Under the pieces are notes generated by a model that was not told the origin of the DNA, did no database searches, and was given only the letters and a program-made list of their open reading frames with translations. Position numbers and translations under genes: made by a program. A DNA stretch of 64,000 bases from Cognatishimia activa (GTDB lineage: Bacteria; Pseudomonadota; Alphaproteobacteria; Rhodobacterales; Rhodobacteraceae), in NCBI RefSeq assembly GCF_017798205.1, contig NZ_CP060010.1:3100001-3164000 (forward strand), written 5' to 3'. Every line of letters begins with the position of its first letter. The first letter of the stretch is position 1. Positions 58,318 to 64,000 of the stretch are shown piece after piece.

Positions 58318-58331
58318 TGAACATTTGTTCA
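58318..58331. promoter_or_regulatory. Perfect palindrome TGAACATTTGTTCA at the head of the liu operon
   Basis: Six-base arms (TGAACA/TGTTCA) with a central TT. It starts 5 bp upstream of the first liuA ATG and 17 bp upstream of the second. Position and perfect symmetry suggest an operator, e.g. for a TetR-family repressor; no regulator gene is adjacent. Confidence 0.5.
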
Positions 58332-58392
58332 TTTATAACCACAAGACAAACACTCTGACAAGCGCGCCGCAAATGTTGCGACGCGACGTCCT

Positions 58393-58506
58393 AAAGCGTT
58401 TCGCGATAAACTTGGCGCTCAAGTTTGACGCGAAACGCTCGTAACCTATTGATTTTGTGAACGTTTCCCAATCAACCTGAGTCTGAGGTTAATCGCGAAA
58501 CGCTTT
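58393..58506. repeat. 114-bp nested inverted-repeat element
   Basis: Perfect 15-bp inverted ends, AAAGCGTTTCGCGAT (58393-58407) and ATCGCGAAACGCTTT (58492-58506). The left part also forms its own hairpin (58395-58439: AGCGTTTCGCG-x2-AAACTTG with loop GCGCT), and the inner part has AACCT (58444-58448) and AGGTT (58486-58490) and TTGATT/AATCAA pairings. It has no ORF. This looks like a MITE- or REP-like mobile palindrome between the liuA head and the DegT gene. Confidence 0.6.
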
Positions 58507-58541
58507 GTCTTTCTCTTGCCAAAAATATCTGCGCCGCAGGC

Positions 58542-59735
58542 TTATCCCGCCTGAAACACCGCGCTGACCTCTGCCTTGATGATCCGCGCAATCAAGGCAC
58601 AATCCTCTTCGCTAAAGGTCAAAGGAATACGCATATCGATAATGCCATCCAAAACCCGATCCGTGCGCGTCATCGGCTCTGACGGCGCATATCGCCAGGA
58701 ATCATAGCGCGAGGTAAAGGCGACAGGCTCACGCCCACCGAACCACTTGAGCTCAACCCCACGCGCCTTACAGCGGTCTATGACCTCATTCACTTTGTCC
58801 GCCGTCCAATCGAGTAGTAGAAACTGGATCGACGAGCCAACGAAATATTCCTCTTCCGGCCGCTCTACGATTGTCAGCCCAGGAGTCTCGCGCAGCCCCG
58901 CCTCAACCACCTTATAGCGCGCATTCCAGCGCTCGGCCTGCTCGGGCAAGGCCTGCAGTTGAGGCCGCAAGATCGCAGCTCTCAGATGATCCATTCGGCC
59001 CGAAACATTCGGCGTCGTGTATTTGACCTTTTCAAAGACCTCAGCAGGCGGCACCGCCCCGTGGCGCTCATAGAGCATGTAAGACCCGCTCAGGATCGTC
59101 GCCCGCGCCATCAGGTCGGCATCATCTGACACCAGCAAACCACCCTCGCCGGAGTTGGCGTGCTTATAGGTCTGCGTGGAGTAGCACGCCATATCGCCCC
59201 AAAGCCCAGACGCTTTACCGCGCCAAGAGGCCCCCATCGTATGTGCGCAATCTTCAATGACGCGGATCTTCTTGGCCGCGCAGATCTCCATCAAAGCATC
59301 CATGTCACAGAGATGCCCGCGCATGTGGCTCAACATCAGCACATCAGCCTGATCTGCTTTCGCCGCTAAGTCCTCAAGATCAATGACCAATTCCTCGGTG
59401 ACGCCCACAAAGACCGGCACCGCCCCAACAGAGGCAATCGCACCCGGCACAGGCGCCAGCGTAAAGGCATTGGTCAGAACCTTATCGCCTGGACCGACCT
59501 CCATCGCGCGTAAGGCTGCGCCCATGGCATAGCCACCAGAGGCCACCGCCAGACAATAGCTCACCCCAAGCTGCGCCGCGAATTCTTGCTCAAGCAGCGA
59601 AACCTCACCCAGCTCGCCCTCGGCCACATTGTAACGATGCAGCCGCCCGCTTTGCAGCACAGCCATCGCGGCGTCGATCCCTTCTTGAGGGATCGGTTCT
59701 TGTTGGGTGAAATTGCCGGTAAAGATCTCTGTCAT
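58542..59735 (-). CDS. DegT/DnrJ/EryC1/StrS-family aminotransferase
   Basis: A 397-residue fold-type I PLP enzyme of the sugar-aminotransferase group. Visible are the PLP-phosphate region VASGGYAMGAALRAM (about 62-76), the Asp in RVIEDCAHTMGA and the Schiff-base Lys in TQTYKHANSGEGGLL. Relatives aminate keto-sugars for surface polysaccharide or make other amines, but no sugar genes adjoin. It follows gph by 41 bp, perhaps as one transcript. Substrate unknown. Confidence 0.87.
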   Translation of the reverse strand: MTEIFTGNFTQQEPIPQEGIDAAMAVLQSGRLHRYNVAEGELGEVSLLEQEFAAQLGVSYCLAVASGGYAMGAALRAMEVGPGDKVLTNAFTLAPVPGAIASVGAVPVFVGVTEELVIDLEDLAAKADQADVLMLSHMRGHLCDMDALMEICAAKKIRVIEDCAHTMGASWRGKASGLWGDMACYSTQTYKHANSGEGGLLVSDDADLMARATILSGSYMLYERHGAVPPAEVFEKVKYTTPNVSGRMDHLRAAILRPQLQALPEQAERWNARYKVVEAGLRETPGLTIVERPEEEYFVGSSIQFLLLDWTADKVNEVIDRCKARGVELKWFGGREPVAFTSRYDSWRYAPSEPMTRTDRVLDGIIDMRIPLTFSEEDCALIARIIKAEVSAVFQAG

Positions 59736-59776
59736 GGCGTCACTTTTTCAAGGCATGCGCGGATTGGCAAGAGGCG

Positions 59777-60448
59777 TTACGCCGTACCGATCAAGCGCTC
59801 TACGATCTCGGGCAGCTCTGCGTAATCAGACATCAGCGCCTCCGGTGCAAGTGCAGCCATATCCTCGCCGCTCGGCCCAAAAGTCACGAGGATCGAAGGC
59901 ACGCCCGCAGCCTTGGCTGTATTTCGATCCGTATCGCTGTCGCCCACCAATACCGTATGCGGCATCTCTCCACCCAGCCGCGCAACGGTTTCCACCAAGG
60001 GGGCCGGATCAGGCTTGCGCACGGGCAGCGTATCTGCTCCCACAAGCGCCTCAAATGCATCCCGCACGCCCAGTTCTTTCAGCAACTGATCCGCCAGACC
60101 CTCGGGCTTATTGGTGCAAATCCCGACGCCATAGCCTTGCGACTTCAGCGCTTCGATTGTTTCCATCGCGCCGGGGTAAATCCAGCTATGCTCGCAAATT
60201 GTCTCACCATAGGCTTTCAGCAGCACTGGGTAGTACGCCTCTACCGTTTCAAGGCTGTAACGATCCGTGCGCTCAAGGCCCACGGTCAACATCCGCTTAC
60301 CACCCCGCAACGCAACACCCGCATCGCGACCTACAGAAAGAACATCCCCTAACCCCATGTCGCGAAAGCAATAATTCGCTGCAGCCAAAAGGTCGCCGCT
60401 AGTGTCCGCCAGCGTCCCATCCAGATCGAAAACAACGGTTTTGCGCAT
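59777..60448 (-). CDS. gph: HAD-family phosphatase, phosphoglycolate phosphatase-like
   Basis: A 223-residue haloacid dehalogenase-type phosphatase with motif I VVFDLDGTLADTS (near residue 5), the Thr in ICTNKPEGLA, and VGDSDTDRNTAKAAG. Length and motifs fit phosphoglycolate phosphatase, which removes phosphoglycolate. The ATG at 60448 follows GAGGGGG; the longer frame to 60550 is rejected. Divergent from glmU. Confidence 0.85.
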   Translation of the reverse strand: MRKTVVFDLDGTLADTSGDLLAAANYCFRDMGLGDVLSVGRDAGVALRGGKRMLTVGLERTDRYSLETVEAYYPVLLKAYGETICEHSWIYPGAMETIEALKSQGYGVGICTNKPEGLADQLLKELGVRDAFEALVGADTLPVRKPDPAPLVETVARLGGEMPHTVLVGDSDTDRNTAKAAGVPSILVTFGPSGEDMAALAPEALMSDYAELPEIVERLIGTA

Positions 60449-60592
60449 AGCTGCCCCCTCAATCGGCCCAAAGCGCGGCGGTTTTCTGCCAAGCCCTGTT
60501 ACAAGTCGCAAACATCTTTGATGCTTTCCCCACTTGCACGACCCCCGCACTCGGATAAAACGAGCGGGTTAGAAATACAAAGAGAAATCTTA

Positions 60593-61948
60593 ATGTCTAT
60601 TGCACTGGTCATCCTTGCCGCTGGGAAAGGCACTCGGATGAACTCGGATCTCCCGAAAGTCTTGCATCAGATTGCGGGCGCGCCCTTGCTGGTGCACGCC
60701 ATGAAATCCGGGGCGTCGCTCTCGCCTGAGAAAACCGTTGTGGTCGCGGGGCACGGGTTTGAGGCGGTGAAGAAAGCCGCTCAAGACTGGGACGAAGTCG
60801 CCGAGGTCGTGCATCAGGAAGAGCAGAACGGCACGGGCCACGCCGTCATGGTCACGCGCGCGGCACTGGCGGGCTTTGATGGCGACGTCATGGTGCTCTA
60901 TGGCGATACGCCCTTTGTGCAGCCTGAGACGCTGGAGCGCATGGTCGATGCGCGCGGAGACCACGCGATTGTCGTACTGGGGTTCAACGACGATACCTCT
61001 GAAAAATACGGCCGTCTGGTCATGGAGGGCAAGACGCTCACCGCAATCACCGAATACAAAGACGCAGATGACGCCACCCGCGCGATTGATTTTATGAACA
61101 GCGGTGTGATGCTGATCAAAGGCGATGTACTGTTTGATCTGCTGGATGAGACGAATTCTGAAAACGCCTCTGGCGAATACTACCTCACCGATATCGTTGA
61201 AGTTGCCCGCGACAAGGGCCTGACCTCCACCGCGATCTCTTGTGATGTCGCGGAAACCATGGGCGTCAATTCCCGCGCACATCTGGCCGAGGCGGAAGCC
61301 GCTTTTCAAGCGCGCGCCCGTGCCGAGGCCATGGAGGACGGGGTGACTTTGGTCGACCCCTCAACTGTCTTTCTGGCCCATGATACGGTTATTGGGCGCG
61401 ATACAGTCATTGAACCCAATGTCTTCTTCGGCCCCGAAGTCACCGTGGAATCCGGCGCTCATATCCGCGCCTTCAGCCATCTTGAGGGCGCGCATGTCTC
61501 GCGCGGCGGAGTCATTGGCCCCTATGCGCGCTTGCGCCCCGGCGCGGAACTCGCTGAAGACGTCAAGATCGGCAACTTCGTCGAGGTCAAGAACGCGCAG
61601 ATCGATGAGGGTGCGAAGGTCAATCACCTCTCTTATGTGGGTGACGCCCATGTGGGCGAAAAGGCCAATATCGGAGCGGGCACGATCACCTGCAACTACG
61701 ATGGCGTGATGAAGCACAAAACCACCATCGGCAAAAACGCCTTTATTGGATCAAACACGATGCTGGTGGCCCCCGTCACTGTCGGAGACGAGGCAATGAC
61801 GGCCTCTGGATCCGTTATCACCAAAAACGTAGGCGACGGCGCCTTGGCACTGGCCCGCGCCGAACAAATTGAAAAACCCGGCATGGCCCGCAAGCTTTTT
61901 GAGATGCTGCGCGCCAAGAAAGCCAAACTTTCTAAGGACAAATCATAA
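60593..61948 (+). CDS. glmU: Bifunctional UDP-GlcNAc pyrophosphorylase/glucosamine-1-phosphate acetyltransferase
   Basis: Two last steps of UDP-GlcNAc synthesis for peptidoglycan and LPS. The 451 residues have the N-terminal uridyltransferase domain (VILAAGKGTRMNSDLPKVLH) and the C-terminal left-handed beta-helix with hexapeptide repeats and YVGDAHVGEKANIGAGTITCNYDG acetyl-CoA region. The ATG at 60593 begins MSIALVILAAG. Its stop overlaps the glmS start (TAATG). Confidence 0.96.
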   Translation: MSIALVILAAGKGTRMNSDLPKVLHQIAGAPLLVHAMKSGASLSPEKTVVVAGHGFEAVKKAAQDWDEVAEVVHQEEQNGTGHAVMVTRAALAGFDGDVMVLYGDTPFVQPETLERMVDARGDHAIVVLGFNDDTSEKYGRLVMEGKTLTAITEYKDADDATRAIDFMNSGVMLIKGDVLFDLLDETNSENASGEYYLTDIVEVARDKGLTSTAISCDVAETMGVNSRAHLAEAEAAFQARARAEAMEDGVTLVDPSTVFLAHDTVIGRDTVIEPNVFFGPEVTVESGAHIRAFSHLEGAHVSRGGVIGPYARLRPGAELAEDVKIGNFVEVKNAQIDEGAKVNHLSYVGDAHVGEKANIGAGTITCNYDGVMKHKTTIGKNAFIGSNTMLVAPVTVGDEAMTASGSVITKNVGDGALALARAEQIEKPGMARKLFEMLRAKKAKLSKDKS

Positions 61949-63768
61949 TGTGTGGGATCGTTGGCGTTCTGGGGCATCACGAAGCCGCCCCAATTCTGGT
62001 CGAGGCGCTGAAACGCCTTGAATATCGCGGCTATGACAGCGCAGGCATCGCAACCGTCAAAGATGGCGCGCTGGATCGCCGTCGCGCGGTGGGCAAGCTG
62101 GTGAACCTCTCGGACCTTTTGGTGCATGAACCATTGGCGGGTAAATCCGGCATCGGCCATACCCGTTGGGCCACGCACGGCGCGCCATCGGTCTATAACT
62201 GTCACCCGCATCAGGCGGGCCCCGTCGCTGTTGTCCACAACGGTATCATCGAGAACTTTCGCGAGCTGCGCGAAGAGCTTTCCGCCGCAGGCTATGGCTT
62301 CACCACGGAAACCGACACTGAAACCATCGCCCTGCTGACGCAGATGTACATGGACGCAGGCGACGCGCCTGTAGACGCAGCCCACAAGACGCTCGCGAAG
62401 CTGGATGGTGCCTTCGCGCTTGCCTTCCTTTTCGAAGGCGAAGAGGATCTGATCGTCGCGGCCCGCAAAGGCTCGCCCCTGGCCATCGGTCACGGCGACG
62501 GAGAGATGTTTGTCGGCTCTGACGCGATTGCACTTGCGCCTCTGACCGATGAAATCACCTACCTTGAAGAAGGCGACAGCGCGGTCCTCACCCGCACCTC
62601 GTTAGAGATCCGCAACGAAGCCGGAGACCTTGCCAATCGCGCCAAAAAGAAAATCGCCATCGACTCAGCCCAGGTCGATAAGGGCGGCTATAAACACTTT
62701 ATGGCCAAGGAGATCGCCGAGCAGCCGACCGTCATCGGCGAGGCGATCAGCCATTACCTGACGCAAGACGGAACGGATATCGCTCTGCCTGCAGAGATCG
62801 ACTTCACCAAAATCGACCGCCTGACCATGGTGGCCTGCGGCACGGCATTCTATGCCTGTATGACCGCCAAATATTGGTTTGAACAATTGGCGCAGTTGCC
62901 GGTCGAGATCGACGTGGCCTCGGAATTCCGCTACCGCGATCCGGTGATCACCAAGGGCACCGCAGCCCTTTTCGTCAGCCAATCCGGCGAGACCGCCGAC
63001 ACGCTCGCAGCACTGCGCTATTGCGAGGGCAAGGCCGAACAGATTCTGTCGGTCGTCAACGTCGCAACCAGCTCGATCGCGCGGGAATCTGACGTTGCCC
63101 TACCGATCCTTGCAGGCACCGAAATCGGCGTGGCCTCGACCAAAGCCTTCACCTGCCAATTGACCGTTCTGCTGATCCTCGCGCTGAAGGCCGCCAAGGA
63201 CCGCGGCACCATCGAGGACGCGCGCTACCAAGAACTCTTGACCGAACTGCGCGCCTTGCCCGGCATCATGAACCATGCGCTGACCATCGAAGCAGTCACA
63301 GAAAAGATCTCGCGCAAGCTGGCCGAGGCCCGCGACATCCTGTTTTTGGGCCGTGGCGTGATGTATCCACTCGCGCACGAAGGCGCGCTTAAACTGAAAG
63401 AAATCAGCTATATACACGCCGAAGCTTATGCATCCGGAGAGCTGAAACACGGCCCCATCGCCCTAATCGACAAGAAGGTTCCCGTGGTGGTTTTAGCCCC
63501 GCGCGACGGGCTCTTTGATAAGACGGTCTCCAATATGCAAGAGGTCATGGCCCGTAACGGGAAAGTGCTCTTGGTGTCGGATTCCAAAGGCCTGATGGAA
63601 GGTGGCGAAGGCACATGGGAGGCCATCGCCATGCCCGATGCAGATCCTGTCCTGACCCCGATCCTCTATGCGATCCCGGCCCAGCTTTTGGCCTATCACA
63701 CGGCCGTGTCCAAAGGCACCGACGTGGACCAGCCGCGCAACTTGGCGAAATCGGTGACGGTGGAATAG
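61948..63768 (+). CDS. glmS: Glutamine-fructose-6-phosphate aminotransferase
   Basis: Makes glucosamine-6-phosphate from glutamine and fructose-6-phosphate. The 606 residues start MCGIVGVLG, with the catalytic Cys2 of the glutaminase domain, then two SIS sugar-isomerase domains with SQSGETADTL and EGALKLKEISYIHAEAYASGELKHGPIALI. Typical C-terminal LAKSVTVE. Operon with glmU. Confidence 0.97.
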   Translation: MCGIVGVLGHHEAAPILVEALKRLEYRGYDSAGIATVKDGALDRRRAVGKLVNLSDLLVHEPLAGKSGIGHTRWATHGAPSVYNCHPHQAGPVAVVHNGIIENFRELREELSAAGYGFTTETDTETIALLTQMYMDAGDAPVDAAHKTLAKLDGAFALAFLFEGEEDLIVAARKGSPLAIGHGDGEMFVGSDAIALAPLTDEITYLEEGDSAVLTRTSLEIRNEAGDLANRAKKKIAIDSAQVDKGGYKHFMAKEIAEQPTVIGEAISHYLTQDGTDIALPAEIDFTKIDRLTMVACGTAFYACMTAKYWFEQLAQLPVEIDVASEFRYRDPVITKGTAALFVSQSGETADTLAALRYCEGKAEQILSVVNVATSSIARESDVALPILAGTEIGVASTKAFTCQLTVLLILALKAAKDRGTIEDARYQELLTELRALPGIMNHALTIEAVTEKISRKLAEARDILFLGRGVMYPLAHEGALKLKEISYIHAEAYASGELKHGPIALIDKKVPVVVLAPRDGLFDKTVSNMQEVMARNGKVLLVSDSKGLMEGGEGTWEAIAMPDADPVLTPILYAIPAQLLAYHTAVSKGTDVDQPRNLAKSVTVE

Positions 63769-63825
63769 GCTTTACGGCGCGCAGGCAATGCGTAGTCTGG
63801 CGAGGACATGACCAAGGAGAGCTTG

Positions 63826-64000
63826 ATGTCCTCTTACGAAACCTTGCCAGACAATCTTCCCACGCCCGAGGATGACGGCGCCTGCGCGCATCTGGAAGGC
63901 ATGCCCTTGCCTGATCTGGACTTGCCGACCACCGGCGGCGGATCGGTCAACCTCTCTAAACTGCCGCGCAAAACAGTGGTCTATTGCTATCCCATGACCG
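63826..64000 (+). CDS. Peroxiredoxin (partial, runs off the window)
   Basis: Only the first 58 codons are present. MSSYETLPDNLPTPEDDGACAHLEGMPLPDLDLPTT...VVYCYPMT matches the start of AhpC/TSA-type peroxiredoxins common in Rhodobacteraceae; the peroxidatic Cys motif lies beyond the window. The ATG at 63826 has AAGGAG upstream; an in-frame ATG at 63808 is less likely. Confidence 0.75.
   Translation, partial: MSSYETLPDNLPTPEDDGACAHLEGMPLPDLDLPTTGGGSVNLSKLPRKTVVYCYPMT

Overview
The window looks like a chromosomal segment of a marine alphaproteobacterium of the Rhodobacteraceae (Roseobacter group). The evidence is a moderately high GC content, a 14-subunit nuo operon interrupted by small alphaproteobacterial accessory genes, a NuoE with a long Lys/Ala/Pro-rich extension, an RTX-Hint protein, ribonuclease J with CoaX and BirA directly behind nuoN, and a leucine-degradation (liu) operon. 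No genus can be assigned from sequence alone. I found no prophage, insertion sequence, CRISPR array or rRNA operon. Almost everything is core metabolism, with a few accessory genes between.

Layout. 0-6 kb: a lytic transglycosylase and ssb diverge from a region with a DnaA-box-like 9-mer; then aroB/aroK, a tiny membrane ORF overlapping a 504-residue exported protein, and xerD. 6-14.6 kb: an unusual metallophosphoesterase, a CorC/HlyC-type membrane protein, a large FAD/GcvT-type demethylating dehydrogenase, a MobA-like nucleotidyltransferase, and an 866-residue RTX protein ending in a Hint domain. 14.6-21.9 kb: tRNA-Leu(CAA), a YqaA-type membrane protein, dsbB, an Lrp-family regulator next to an arginase-ornithine cyclodeaminase operon, an HNH endonuclease, a serine hydrolase with an AlkA-like glycosylase, and an MFS transporter. 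21.9-30 kb: an SDR, a sodium:solute symporter and an orphan FbpC-like ATPase on the minus strand; a small Hint-associated domain protein; prfC, a glycosyltransferase and a DEAD-box helicase on the plus strand.

30-51 kb is one minus-strand block: nuoA-B-C-D-E-(HhH membrane protein)-(DUF5337)-F-(lipoprotein)-(DUF5333)-G-(lipoprotein)-H-I-(CMD protein)-J-K-L-M-N, a strong hairpin terminator, then birA-coaX-rnj. Many junctions overlap by 1-4 bases. Together these encode proton-pumping NADH:quinone oxidoreductase plus six accessory proteins of unknown role. Two of its proteins (NuoE and the HhH protein) share a duplicated C-terminal domain.

51-58 kb is the minus-strand liu operon (isovaleryl-CoA dehydrogenase, both 3-methylcrotonyl-CoA carboxylase subunits, a glutathione S-transferase-like gene, HMG-CoA lyase, methylglutaconyl-CoA hydratase). 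It converts leucine-derived isovaleryl-CoA to acetoacetate and acetyl-CoA. A perfect palindrome sits at its head and a 114-bp nested inverted-repeat element upstream. 58.5-64 kb: a DegT-type aminotransferase and gph on the minus strand; glmU-glmS (UDP-GlcNAc synthesis) and the start of a peroxiredoxin gene on the plus strand.

The least explained parts are the nuo accessory genes with the duplicated HhH domain, the RTX-Hint protein and its small relative, the metallophosphoesterase without its first metal motif, and several perfect inverted repeats in intercistronic gaps.
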